Shown one piece after another: positions 43,012-51,730 of a DNA stretch of 64,000 nucleotides. The position numbers and the translations under genes were made by a program. This DNA comes from Acidobacteriota bacterium. Lineage in GTDB: Bacteria; Acidobacteriota; Terriglobia; Bryobacterales; Bryobacteraceae. The notes below the pieces were generated by a model. It did no database searches. It had not been told where the DNA came from and worked only from the letters and a program-made list of their open reading frames with translations. The first letter of the stretch is position 1. Each line of letters begins with the position of its first letter. The stretch spans positions 1-64,000 of the forward strand of contig JAEZIJ010000096.1 of NCBI GenBank assembly GCA_023436715.1, read 5' to 3'.

Positions 43012-44232
43012 ATGAGCTACGAGTTCTGGGACCGCGATTCGCTGTACGAAGAGGTCTGGGCGACTCCGATGGCGAAACTGGCAAAGAAGTACGGGATTTC
43101 GGATGTCGGCCTTGCGAAGGTCTGCCGCAAGCTTGCCATTCCCGTTCCCGGTCGGGGGTACTGGGCGAAGAAAGAGGCGGGCCAGGAAGTTCAGAAACTC
43201 CCCCTTCCCGCGTTGAAGGAACCAGTTAGGCTTTACAAACCGACGCCGAGGCCCGAGCCGCCGAAGATCGAGGAGTACACTACGCCGGATGAGCGCGCGC
43301 AGGTTGCCAAAGTCACCGGGCGCGACGCGGAGGCGATCCTGAAGCGGGGGAACATGTCCAATCCGTTGATCGTCCAGACGCGCGAGATTCTCGGGCGGTC
43401 GAATCGAGACGGCCACGAACTTCTCTGGTCCGAGGAGGCGTGTTTGGACATTTCCGTGTCGAAGGCCGCGCTCCCACGCGCGCTGAAGCTTGCGGCTGGG
43501 CTTATAACCGCCCTCGAAGAGGAAGGATTCAAAATCGCGGTAAAGAAGGGCTACAAGGAGAAGACCACCGCGACGCTCCACAATCAGGCGATTGGCTTCA
43601 CCTTCGTGGAGAAGATCGACGACATTCCGCTTGCAACTCCTCCGAAGGGCGGCGTTCTTCAACGGGTACTCACCTACGCGGGCACGCCCCACGAGCATAA
43701 GCCATCCGGCCGGCTGGGCCTCAAGATTTGGCAACCGTGGAACGCTTTACCGAAGAGTTGGAACGACGGAAAGACCCGAACGCTTGAGGACTTGCTGCCA
43801 GAGATAGTGGCCGGGTTCCTGCGGATCGCTTTGGCGGGAAAGGCCGCGGATGAGAAGCGCGCGGTGGAGAAGGCAGAGGCCGAACGGCTCGAAGCGGAGC
43901 GGGCGCGCAAGGCTGCACTGATCAAAAAGGAAGAGTCCCGCGTGCGCGCTCTCCACCGGGTGGCGGCGAACTGGGAACGTGCTCGCCGGATTCGCGATCT
44001 GGTGGCGGCAGCGTCCGAAGGCGCGCAGCGTGACGGCGTGTCGGTCGAACCCGGGACGCCGTTCGGAGATTGGCTGATCTGGGCTGTGCAGCAGGCTGAT
44101 CGGATCGATCCACTGAAGGTGAGTCCCTCGTCAATTATTGATTCGAAGCCCGCCCCGGCGCCGCAACCGAGCTACTACGGATACCAGAAGCCCGACCCGC
44201 CGATTCGGTTTCCTAAACCGCTGTGGAAGTGA
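43012..44232 (+). CDS. HTH-like/unknown protein paired with ankyrin gene
   Basis: A 406-residue protein of unknown function. Residues 1-50 (RDSLYEEVWATPMAKLAKKYGISDVGLAKVCRKLAIPVPGRGYW) look like a helix-turn-helix DNA-binding segment with a PVPGRGYW tail. A middle domain of about 110-260 is unassigned. A long charged coiled coil follows near 265-325 (EKRAVEKAEAERLEAERARK), and the C-terminus is Pro/Tyr-rich. GGAGGAA lies six bases before the ATG. The N-terminal pattern is one I recall from accessory regions, without an assigned role. Confidence 0.7.
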   Translation: MSYEFWDRDSLYEEVWATPMAKLAKKYGISDVGLAKVCRKLAIPVPGRGYWAKKEAGQEVQKLPLPALKEPVRLYKPTPRPEPPKIEEYTTPDERAQVAKVTGRDAEAILKRGNMSNPLIVQTREILGRSNRDGHELLWSEEACLDISVSKAALPRALKLAAGLITALEEEGFKIAVKKGYKEKTTATLHNQAIGFTFVEKIDDIPLATPPKGGVLQRVLTYAGTPHEHKPSGRLGLKIWQPWNALPKSWNDGKTRTLEDLLPEIVAGFLRIALAGKAADEKRAVEKAEAERLEAERARKAALIKKEESRVRALHRVAANWERARRIRDLVAAASEGAQRDGVSVEPGTPFGDWLIWAVQQADRIDPLKVSPSSIIDSKPAPAPQPSYYGYQKPDPPIRFPKPLWK

Positions 44233-44426
44233 ACGCGCGGCGAGTGCGACCGCCCGCCTCCTGGCCACGTACTACCAGGCGGCGCGTCCGGACGCAACGT
44301 GGGGCGATGGGGCGCGAAGGGCGGCATGTGGGCTACGGCGGGAGGGGGGACGACGGGGCAATCTGGCTCGTGCAACGGCCCGGAATTGACGGGACAAGCG
44401 ACGATAACCGCCTGAAGAACGAGGAG

Positions 44427-44453
44427 CTTCCGTGCAGTAGTCGTGCAGTAGTC
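44427..44453. promoter_or_regulatory. Right arm-type integrase site (paired direct repeats)
   Basis: Two copies of GTGCAGTAGT (44432-44441, 44443-44452) separated by one base and preceded by CTTCC, the same unit as at 27260-27285 and in the same orientation. They are about 100 bp inside attR. In the circular form they would lie on the other side of attP from the left pair. The rest of 44233-44640 has no supported gene. Confidence 0.6.
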
Positions 44454-44552
44454 CTGGGGAAATAGGCCGGAATTGGCTGGACGACGGAGCGTGGCGCGCA
44501 CTGAAAACACAACTACTTAGCACGCGCCGACACCCGTCAATATGGCCTTGTT

Positions 44553-44581
44553 CGGGTTCGAGCCCCGTCGTCCCCGCCATC
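44553..44581 (+). repeat. attR core
   Basis: The 29-bp right boundary is identical to 27191-27219. It is the original 3' end of tRNA-Asp, left as a fragment when the element inserted. No tRNA 5' part precedes it. Confidence 0.93.
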
Positions 44582-44651
44582 CCCTTCCTTCCTTTTTCCG
44601 GCTTTGAGGCGATTACAGGCAGGCCCGCAGCACGCCGGATGAAATGCCACA

Positions 44652-45218
44652 ATGAATTCCATGAACCCATCCGACTTGAACGAGCAGGCACCGGACACAT
44701 ACCGGGCTCAATTTGAAACTACTAAGGGCAACTTCACGATCGAGGTTACGCGCGAATGGGCGCCGCTCGGCGCGGACCGCTTCTACAACCTCATCAGGAA
44801 CGGCTTCTACGATGGCGCGCGGTTCTTCCGCGTTCTGCCCGGATTTGTCGTGCAGTTCGGTATTCCGGCTGATCCGGCCGTCGCACGCGTGTGGCGAACG
44901 GCACGCATCTCCGACGACGACGTACGCGAGACGAATGCGCGCGGCACGGTAACTTTTGCCACGGCCGGGCCGAACACACGCACGACGCAGGTATTCATCA
45001 ACCTGGCGGATAACGCCAACCTCGACGGCATGGGTTTCGCACCGTTTGGTCGCGTGGTTGAGGGCGGCGACGTGGTCGGGCAGTTGTACAGCGGCTACGG
45101 GGAAGGCGCGCCGCACGGGCGAGGACCCGATCAGGGCCGCATACAGACCGAGGGCAACGCCTATCTGGAGAAGCAGTTTCCGCAGCTCGATTATATCAAG
45201 AGCGCGAAGATTGCCTGA
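44652..45218 (+). CDS. Cyclophilin-type peptidyl-prolyl isomerase
   Basis: A 188-residue cyclophilin that interconverts cis and trans proline bonds. FYDGARFFRVLPGFVVQFG contains the family arginine and phenylalanine of the active site, and TTQVFINLADNANLDGMGFAPFGRV is the second hallmark. No signal peptide is visible, so it is probably cytosolic. ATG 44652 is used. A second ATG three codons later is possible. It is the first host gene after attR. Confidence 0.88.
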   Translation: MNSMNPSDLNEQAPDTYRAQFETTKGNFTIEVTREWAPLGADRFYNLIRNGFYDGARFFRVLPGFVVQFGIPADPAVARVWRTARISDDDVRETNARGTVTFATAGPNTRTTQVFINLADNANLDGMGFAPFGRVVEGGDVVGQLYSGYGEGAPHGRGPDQGRIQTEGNAYLEKQFPQLDYIKSAKIA

Positions 45219-45315
45219 TGCGCGCGCCTCGCGGCTGAGCGCCTCACTTCGCCGCTCGCCGATCTGGTGATACAATCCGGAGTTGTCTAAAACTGCCTTT
45301 CGAAGGAGACACTCG

Positions 45316-46164
45316 ATGATTCGCCCACGATCTTTGGTGCTGCTGTTCCAAGCGTCCTTGCTGGCCGCTGCTTATACGATCCCCGCCGCCGCGCAGGACA
45401 CGGCGGATAAGGCCGGCTGCCATGATCATCCTCTCTTCACCCGCATGAAGAACATGAAGATCATCCATTGCCCGACGTCGGATTTCGACAGCTTCGCGTT
45501 CCCGACCGGCAAGGGAAATAAGAAAACTCCGGTCGAGGGAAAACGTTTTGAAATCAGGTATTTTGAATTTCCCGGGACCACGGCCCCCAGCCGCCTGGCG
45601 ACTATCCGCAATTACCAGCAGGCGATCAAAGGGATCGGTGGAACCGTTCTGTACGAAGACGAGCGCTACACGACGCTGAAGGTATCCAAGGATGGCAAGG
45701 AAATCTGGACTCAGGTCGATACAGCCTGGGGTGGAGGCTTCGTCCTGACGATTGTCGAGAAGGAGGCAATGGTTCAGGAGGTGGCCGCGAATGCCGAGAT
45801 GTTTCGGTCGGGCCTGCAGGCGACCGGCCATGTGGAAGTGCCGGGCATCTTCTTCGATACCGGCAAGTCCGAGCTCAAACCCGAATCGGATCCCGCCGTG
45901 GCTGAAGTTGCCAAACTGCTGAAAGCGGATCCGGCGCTGAAGGTCTACGTGGTGGGACACACGGATAACGTCGCTTCCCTGGATCTGAACCTTAAGCTGT
46001 CTCAGGCCCGCGCGGACTCTGTCGTGCAGGCACTGGCTAGCAAACACGGGATTGCCGCGGCTCGCCTGATCGGACGCGGGGTCGGCCCCCTCACGCCGGT
46101 TGCAAGCAACGACGGCGAAGACGGCCGGGCGCGCAACCGCCGTGTGGAACTGGTAAAGCAGTAG
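45316..46164 (+). CDS. OmpA-family outer-membrane protein
   Basis: A 282-residue protein with a signal peptide (residues 1-26, cleavage after AAA) and a C-terminal OmpA-like peptidoglycan-binding domain from about 178 on (DTGKSELKPESDPAV, VYVVGHTDN, RADSVVQALASKHGI, RNRRVELV). The N-terminal part is not a typical eight-strand barrel and begins with DTADKAGCHDHPLF. It may tether the outer membrane to the wall. GAAGGAGA lies before the ATG. In-frame codons upstream lack a ribosome site. Confidence 0.85.
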   Translation: MIRPRSLVLLFQASLLAAAYTIPAAAQDTADKAGCHDHPLFTRMKNMKIIHCPTSDFDSFAFPTGKGNKKTPVEGKRFEIRYFEFPGTTAPSRLATIRNYQQAIKGIGGTVLYEDERYTTLKVSKDGKEIWTQVDTAWGGGFVLTIVEKEAMVQEVAANAEMFRSGLQATGHVEVPGIFFDTGKSELKPESDPAVAEVAKLLKADPALKVYVVGHTDNVASLDLNLKLSQARADSVVQALASKHGIAAARLIGRGVGPLTPVASNDGEDGRARNRRVELVKQ

Positions 46165-46253
46165 GGGACGGCACCTCTTCGGCCCTGATTCCGAGCCGCG
46201 CGCGTCAGCAAAGCGGTCTTCATCGGCTGTTGGCGGCCTGCAGGACCGGCCGC

Positions 46254-46349
46254 GGGCCACGCATGCGTGGCCCCTACAGGAAGCATCGTTTTCGGCGCAT
46301 TGCGCCACTGGACTTGCTGCGTCATGTAGGGGCGACGCATGCGTCGCCC
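46254..46349. repeat. Pair of inverted REP-like palindromes
   Basis: Perfect 20-bp palindromes GGGCCACGCATGCGTGGCCC (46254-46273) and GGGCGACGCATGCGTCGCCC (46330-46349), facing opposite ways with CCTACAG and TGTAGG at their inner edges. They sit in the 46165-46501 gap, which otherwise shows no gene. Confidence 0.75.
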
Positions 46350-46501
46350 GTGGCCGGAGTACGCGCCGCGCCAATCGCAAAACGCAATTTGGACAAGCCT
46401 GGGGGCCCGCTCCCGGTTGCGCCGAGCGTAGCCGTACGCTCGGACTTGTCGCACACCCCACCTTTTCTGCGGCGGGATTCGGCCTCCGCTATGATGTTGA
46501 C

Positions 46502-47140
46502 GTGGAGTTCCAGCTTGCCCCTGTCGAGGTGCGCATCCTCGGCTCATTGATCGAAAAAGAAATCGCGACGCCCGAGTACTATCCGCTCACATTGAACGCG
46601 CTGGTGAACGCGTGCAATCAGAAGTCGAACCGTGAACCGCTGGTCGAATACGATGACGAGACCGTTGAAGACGCGCTCGACGGGCTGAGGAAGAAGGGTC
46701 TCGCGGCCATGCTCAGCGGCGCCGGTATGCGCGTTCCGAAGCACCGCCAGTTGCTATCCGAGGCGCTGAACCTGGGCCGCCGTGAGTTGGCTCTGCTCTG
46801 TGTGCTGATGTTGCGCGGGCCGCAGACCGCCGGCGAGCTGCACTCGCGCACGGAACGCCTCCATCACTTCGCCGATCTCGAGGAAGTCGAGTCATGCGCG
46901 CAGAAGCTGATGGAGTGGCAGCCCGGCCCGCTCGTCGTGCGGCTGCCGGTGCAGCCCGGGAGAAAAGAACCACGCTACGTGCAACTGCTTTCGGGAGAGG
47001 TTCCGGTGGAAGCCGCCGCCGAGCCTGTGCGCCCGCGAGAGGATCGCTTCAGCGCTCTAGAAGCTGAGATCGGAGCGCTGCGCCGCGACGTCGAGCAGCT
47101 CAGGCAGCAGTTTGCCGAGTTTCGCCGGCAGTTCGAGTAA
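46502..47140 (+). CDS. YceH/DUF480-family protein
   Basis: A 212-residue protein of the DUF480 (YceH) family, opening MEFQLAPVEVRILGSLIEKE, then YPLTLNALVNACNQKSNREP and LNLGRRELALLCVLMLRGPQT. Two winged-helix-like halves are expected, and the C-terminus has a short coiled coil (EAEIGALRRDVEQLRQQ). The biochemical role is unknown. The start is GTG at 46502. Confidence 0.88.
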   Translation: MEFQLAPVEVRILGSLIEKEIATPEYYPLTLNALVNACNQKSNREPLVEYDDETVEDALDGLRKKGLAAMLSGAGMRVPKHRQLLSEALNLGRRELALLCVLMLRGPQTAGELHSRTERLHHFADLEEVESCAQKLMEWQPGPLVVRLPVQPGRKEPRYVQLLSGEVPVEAAAEPVRPREDRFSALEAEIGALRRDVEQLRQQFAEFRRQFE

Positions 47141-47149
47141 GCGGCCCGA

Positions 47150-48463
47150 TCATCCCGCGGCGCCGCGAGTCGGAGCTCGTGAGGGCACGTCCAACTCGCC
47201 CGTGATCAGCCGCGCGCGCCGGTTGAATGTGAAGTACTGGAAGGCCCACTGAACGAAAACCACGACACGGTTTTCGAATCCCACCAGGTACATGAGATGC
47301 ACGAACACCCAAATGAGCCACGCGATGTGGCCCTCGAAGCGGGCTTTTCCAAACTGCGCGACGGCCTTTCCCCTTCCTATGGTCGCGAGACTGCCCTTCT
47401 CTATGTAGTGGAACTTCGGCTCTTCCCTGTGCGCCAGCCGCGCTTCAATCACCTTTGCCACATACCGTCCCTGCTGCATAGCGACAGGCGCCAGGCCCGG
47501 CAGCGGCGAGCCCGTCTGGTGCGGGTAGTTCGCGAGGTCGCCGATCACGAAGATTTCCGGATGCCCTTCGACGCTTAGATCCGGCTGTACGGGTAGCCGG
47601 CCGCCGCGGTCCGGCTTCACACCGGCCTGCTCCGCGAGGAGCCGGCCCAAACCGGATGCATCCACGCCCGCGGCCCACAGCACCGTGCGAGCGGGCAGCC
47701 TGTCCGTCCTGCCGTCGATGTTGAGCGTGAGGCCGGTCGCGTCGATGGAAGTGACCATCACACCGGTCCGGGGGCGGACGCCGAGTTTGACCAGATCCCG
47801 TTCCGCCACCGCCGAGAGGTCCGGAGGGAAGGACGGCAGGACCCGGGGGCCGGCCTCGATGAGCAGAATGCGGGCGTCGCGCGGGTTGATGACGCGGAAG
47901 TCGCCCTTTAGTGAGTCATTCGCGATCTCGCTCAATGCGCCCGCGAGTTCCACTCCGGTCGGCCCTGCGCCTACGATCGCGAATGTCAGCCATTCGCGGC
48001 GGACCTCCGGATCGGGCTCCCGTTCGGCCGACTCGAACGCGAGGAAGATGCGCTTGCGAATCGTGGTCGCGTCCTCCACGCTCTTGAGACTCGGCGCGAG
48101 TCTCTCCCACTCCGGTTTGCCGAAGTAATGCGACGCGGAACCGGCCGCGACAATGAGACTGTCGTATTCGACCTCTCCATCGCGCAGGATGACTTTCCTG
48201 TTCCTCACGTCGAAGCCGACCACTTCGGCCAGCAGCGTCTCCGTGTTCTTTTGTTTGCGCAAAATCGACCGGAGCGAGGCCGCGATGTCTCCCGGCGACA
48301 GGGCGCCGGTTGCCACCTGATAGAGCAGCGGCTGAAACAGGAAAAAATTGCGGCGGTCTACGAGCGTCACCCGAACGGGCGCGCGGCCCAGGGCTTTCGC
48401 GGCTTCCAGCCCTCCGAAGCCGCCTCCGATAATCACAACGCGATGCTCTGCCGGTGGTTTCAT
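47150..48463 (-). CDS. NADH dehydrogenase-type oxidoreductase (NDH-2-like)
   Basis: A 437-residue FAD-dependent pyridine nucleotide oxidoreductase of the type II NADH dehydrogenase kind, which feeds electrons to quinone without pumping protons. The FAD-binding GGGFGGLEAAKAL is at about 12-24, and the NAD-binding GAGPTGVELAG is near 160. EIFVIGDLANYPHQTGSPLPGLAPVAMQQGRYVA near 300 is the FAD-flavin contact. The C-terminal hydrophobic stretch (HIAWLIWVFVHLMYLVGFENR) would lie on the membrane. ATG 48463 has GAGGCGG upstream. Confidence 0.88.
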   Translation of the reverse strand: MKPPAEHRVVIIGGGFGGLEAAKALGRAPVRVTLVDRRNFFLFQPLLYQVATGALSPGDIAASLRSILRKQKNTETLLAEVVGFDVRNRKVILRDGEVEYDSLIVAAGSASHYFGKPEWERLAPSLKSVEDATTIRKRIFLAFESAEREPDPEVRREWLTFAIVGAGPTGVELAGALSEIANDSLKGDFRVINPRDARILLIEAGPRVLPSFPPDLSAVAERDLVKLGVRPRTGVMVTSIDATGLTLNIDGRTDRLPARTVLWAAGVDASGLGRLLAEQAGVKPDRGGRLPVQPDLSVEGHPEIFVIGDLANYPHQTGSPLPGLAPVAMQQGRYVAKVIEARLAHREEPKFHYIEKGSLATIGRGKAVAQFGKARFEGHIAWLIWVFVHLMYLVGFENRVVVFVQWAFQYFTFNRRARLITGELDVPSRAPTRGAAG

Positions 48464-48577
48464 TCCGCCTCTACTTAGTGCAATTATCCGCCTTTCAGCG
48501 GCGGCAGGTCCAAAATCGGAGTCGTCCTGCACGATTCGACGGGTGTAACGTCAGAATTGTGAGTTCCAGGAGGAACC

Positions 48578-49618
48578 ATGCCAAACCGCAGCAGCGCCCT
48601 TCGAAGAACTGCCGGGCTCGCGACAGCCGCTCTCTTTGTTTCCGCGTTTTTCGGACAGGCCGCCGGCGAACAGGCGACGGAACGCACCTTCCCGCTCGTT
48701 TACACCCAGTCCACACAGGATTTTCAGGAGATTGCCACCACAGTCCGGACCATTGCCCTTCTTCGTGAGATGCCGGTTGACGCCGAACGGAAATCCCTCA
48801 CGGTGCGCGGCGAAGCGGACCGGATCGCGCTGGCCCAGTGGCTGATCAGCGAACTCGATAAACCTGCCGGCGACCAACCGGGCAAGCGGGTGGAGATGCG
48901 CGAGTACCGGATGCCGGGGAGTAACGGCGACCTGGTGCGGGTGGTTTACCTGGGCTTTGTACAGACTTCACGGGATCTCCAGGAGATCGCCACCGTACTT
49001 CGCACGAATGCCGACATCCGGCTGCTATATATTTGCAACGCGAGAAAGGCGCTGACGCTGCGGGGGTCAGCCGACGAGGTTGAACTCGCCCAATGGATGA
49101 TTGATGGATTGGGCAAGCCGGCGGGCGCGCAGAACCATGCAGTCCGCGAATACCGCCCGGCTGGGCGCGCCCTGGAGGTCGCACAAGTCTCCTGCCTCCG
49201 GTACGCGGAAACGCCGTACGACATCCAGGAGTTCAATACCCTGCTTCGTACGGTGGCACACGTTCGGCATCTCTTCACTTACGACTCCAAAAAGGCGCTG
49301 GTCATGCGGGGTTCTCCCGAGGAGATGGCGGCCTCGCGTTGGCTTGTGGACGAACTGGACAAGGACGGCGCGCAGCGGGGCGTAAGTCCGCGCGCGAGCG
49401 AATACCGGCCGGGCGGTGATGGGGAGGTCGTTCGGGTTATCTACTTCGGCAAAAGCGCGACCGCGCAGGACCTCCAGCAGTTCGCGGCCATAGTGCGCCA
49501 GAAAACGCCCATTAGAAAAATGTTCACCTACAGTGCGAGCAAAGCTCTGATCTTACGGGATACAGCCGATCAAGTCGCTCTCGCTGAGTCGCTTGTCCAA
49601 GCACCGGCCAAGCCCTAA
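48578..49618 (+). CDS. Secreted four-repeat protein (secretin N-domain-like)
   Basis: A 346-residue exported protein with a signal peptide to about residue 30. It has four tandem units of about 80 residues, each with a V-Y/F-x-x-S/T opening, an LQEIATxLRT-like helix, a KALTLRG-like strand and an A-x-W-L-x-x-E-L/D ending. The architecture resembles the short beta-alpha-beta N-domains of secretins (NolW/N1 type). No secretin barrel is present, so this is a free-standing ring-domain repeat protein of unknown function. RBS AGGAGGA precedes ATG 48578. Confidence 0.7.
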   Translation: MPNRSSALRRTAGLATAALFVSAFFGQAAGEQATERTFPLVYTQSTQDFQEIATTVRTIALLREMPVDAERKSLTVRGEADRIALAQWLISELDKPAGDQPGKRVEMREYRMPGSNGDLVRVVYLGFVQTSRDLQEIATVLRTNADIRLLYICNARKALTLRGSADEVELAQWMIDGLGKPAGAQNHAVREYRPAGRALEVAQVSCLRYAETPYDIQEFNTLLRTVAHVRHLFTYDSKKALVMRGSPEEMAASRWLVDELDKDGAQRGVSPRASEYRPGGDGEVVRVIYFGKSATAQDLQQFAAIVRQKTPIRKMFTYSASKALILRDTADQVALAESLVQAPAKP

Positions 49619-49629
49619 TCGGCGTGTCC

Positions 49630-50877
49630 TCAGACCGTGCCCCAGAGGAACGGTTTGACGCGCGCGTCCACCAGTTCCACGCCGAGGCCCGGCCTGTCGG
49701 GGATCGGCATGTAGCCATCCCGGATATCCAGTTCCGGAGCGTGGTCAACCACCGCGAAGTGCTCCGGTATGCGGTAGGGGTAGAGTTCCTGGATGTAGAA
49801 GTTTGCGATCGCGGCGTCCACTTGCAGGGAGGCGGCGGTACACACGGGGCTGGAGCAGTTATGCGGCTGGATGCGCATGCTGTACGTCTCCGCCATCGCC
49901 GCGATCTTCTTGGTCTCCATGATGCCTCCGGTGTTGCCGACATCCGGCTGGAGAATGTCCGCCGCGCGCGTCTCCATGATGCGGCGGAAGCCATAGCGCG
50001 TGTATATCCGCTCGCCGGTCGCGATCGGGATCTTCACTTGCGCGGAAACCTTCTTGAGCGCCTCCACGTCGGAGGGGTCCACCGGCTCTTCGAAAAACGC
50101 GATGTTCCAGTCTTCGAACTTGCGTCCGAGGCGGATAACGGCGTCAGTTGTTAATTCGGCGCTCATGTCCAGGAATAGGTCCACTTTCGGACCAATGGAG
50201 TCGCGCACCGCCTTCACGCTGGCCACCGCCCGCTCTTCCGCAGCCGCATCCACACTGCGCAAAGCCACATGCCGGATATGGCCGTCCGCATCCAACTCGG
50301 GCGTCGCCAGGGGGTACATTTTGATCGCAGTGTAGCCGTCTTTTACGACTTTCAGCGCTTCGCGCGCGAAGTCCTCGGGCTTGAGGCAACGGAAGGACCA
50401 ACCGTTCGCGTATACGCGCACCTTATCACGCATTTTCCCGCCGAGCAGCTCATAGACGGGCACGCCGAGGCATTTCCCCTTGATGTCCCAGAGCGCCTGC
50501 TCGATGGCGCTGATTCCGGCGAAGACAATGGTGCCTCCGCCTTTGGCCCAGAAGGTGCCATCGTACATGGCGCTCCATAGGGCCTCTATCGCGAACGGGT
50601 CCTTGCCCACAACGAATTGCTGAACGAGTTCTTTGACCATCGCTGCGGTGGACGCCGAACCGGTCCCGTAAGCCACGGCCGCATCGCCTACGCCGGTGAC
50701 TCCCTGATCCGTCAGCAATTGAACCAGGATCGGGGAGCGCCCACCGATGGCGACGATGTAGATCCTGCAGCCGGTCACCTTTAAGGGCTTGATCCCTCGC
50801 GCCGGGGTCTGCGGTTCCGCCCGGCCTGCCATCTGAGTCGCCGCGCCCGCGCCGAACAAGAATCCTCTTCGATTCAC
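49630..50877 (-). CDS. Mandelate racemase/muconate lactonizing-family enzyme, Tat-exported
   Basis: A 415-residue enolase-superfamily enzyme, of the sugar-acid dehydratase type by look. Metal ligands are the D in LFLDMSAEL near 222, the E in FFEEPVDP near 248 and the E in IATGERIY near 274. The acid/base histidine is in IQPHNCSSP near 345 and YTAIKMYP near 186 holds the lysine. The N-terminus MNRRGFLFGAGAATQ is a twin-arginine-like signal (RRGFLF). Function is probably in dissimilating plant sugar acids. The substrate is not resolved. Confidence 0.82.
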   Translation of the reverse strand: MNRRGFLFGAGAATQMAGRAEPQTPARGIKPLKVTGCRIYIVAIGGRSPILVQLLTDQGVTGVGDAAVAYGTGSASTAAMVKELVQQFVVGKDPFAIEALWSAMYDGTFWAKGGGTIVFAGISAIEQALWDIKGKCLGVPVYELLGGKMRDKVRVYANGWSFRCLKPEDFAREALKVVKDGYTAIKMYPLATPELDADGHIRHVALRSVDAAAEERAVASVKAVRDSIGPKVDLFLDMSAELTTDAVIRLGRKFEDWNIAFFEEPVDPSDVEALKKVSAQVKIPIATGERIYTRYGFRRIMETRAADILQPDVGNTGGIMETKKIAAMAETYSMRIQPHNCSSPVCTAASLQVDAAIANFYIQELYPYRIPEHFAVVDHAPELDIRDGYMPIPDRPGLGVELVDARVKPFLWGTV

Positions 50878-50975
50878 GTCAGCATTATACTTCGCTACAT
50901 GACCCGGTCCGCTTGAGGGCAGGTCCCGCGCATCGCAGCCTGTTGCTTAAACTGTTTTGTTTTGTGTGGGATAGG

Positions 50976-51052
50976 TGGTGGGCCCGACAGAACTCGAATC
51001 TGTGACCTCTACCGTGTCAAGGTAGCGCTCTAACCAACTGAGCTACGGGCCC
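50976..51052 (-). tRNA. tRNA-Val (GAC)
   Basis: A complete 77-base tRNA on the minus strand including an encoded CCA. The acceptor is GGGCCCG/CGGGCCC with discriminator A. The anticodon arm CTACC/GGTAG gives anticodon GAC (plus-strand bases 51016-51018). The D-loop and TTCGAGT T-loop are normal. It is isolated from other RNA genes and has no attached repeat. Confidence 0.95.
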
Positions 51053-51307
51053 CTGAACTTGCTGTGGCACCATGAATTGTAGCACACACGCCGGTCGCGC
51101 CGTCTTGTTTACCACTTCCCCCTTGAAATTGAGGTCCGTTCACGTTAATATTTATTAACCGTAAACGGGAGAGCGATTTCGGAGTGAACGCTCGCTGTGC
51201 TCTTTGCCCGGAGCGATGCCGTCGGCGGACTCGCAGTGCCATGCCTTCGTCAGCATCCTACCGGCGGTAATGGCTAACGTCGCAAACAGAGGAGGGCGAT
51301 TCGAGAC

Positions 51308-51517
51308 ATGGCATGCATGTTTGAACACAACTGGAGCTGGCCGCGCAAGAGGGGCGGCAAGGATGTGCAGGTTTGTCTGACTTGCGGCACGGAACGCGAA
51401 TCCAGGGTCCGGTTCGACGGCCCGCGATACAAGAAGACCCAGGACGGCATACCAAACTTTTCCACCACCAACCGCTATCCGGAAGCGCTCAGGACCCTTC
51501 CGGCGACGGCCGGCTGA
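51308..51517 (+). CDS. Small CxxC hypothetical protein
   Basis: A 69-residue protein (MACMFEHNWSWPRKRGGKDVQVCLTCGTERESR...). One CxxC pair plus a leading C and H suggest a small metal-binding ribbon, though only three cysteines are seen. GAGGAGG lies 13 bases before the ATG. It is not known as a family to me. Confidence 0.6.
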   Translation: MACMFEHNWSWPRKRGGKDVQVCLTCGTERESRVRFDGPRYKKTQDGIPNFSTTNRYPEALRTLPATAG

Positions 51518-51730
51518 GTTCCCGCGTGCGGCTGTGCGATGCCCGTGGCGCAGCGCGCGCAAACGCCGACTTTGCGTGGCGCACCTTCGGTGGCCTCCGA
51601 AGAGCTCCGCGGGCATCGCAATGCGGGTCTCTTCATAACTGCGAGGAGGCCCGCCTTAACGGAATTTAAGAACGAATCCCGTCCAACTTGCGTCACAATG
51701 ATAGCGGGCGATGCCATCCTCGCCCCTTTT

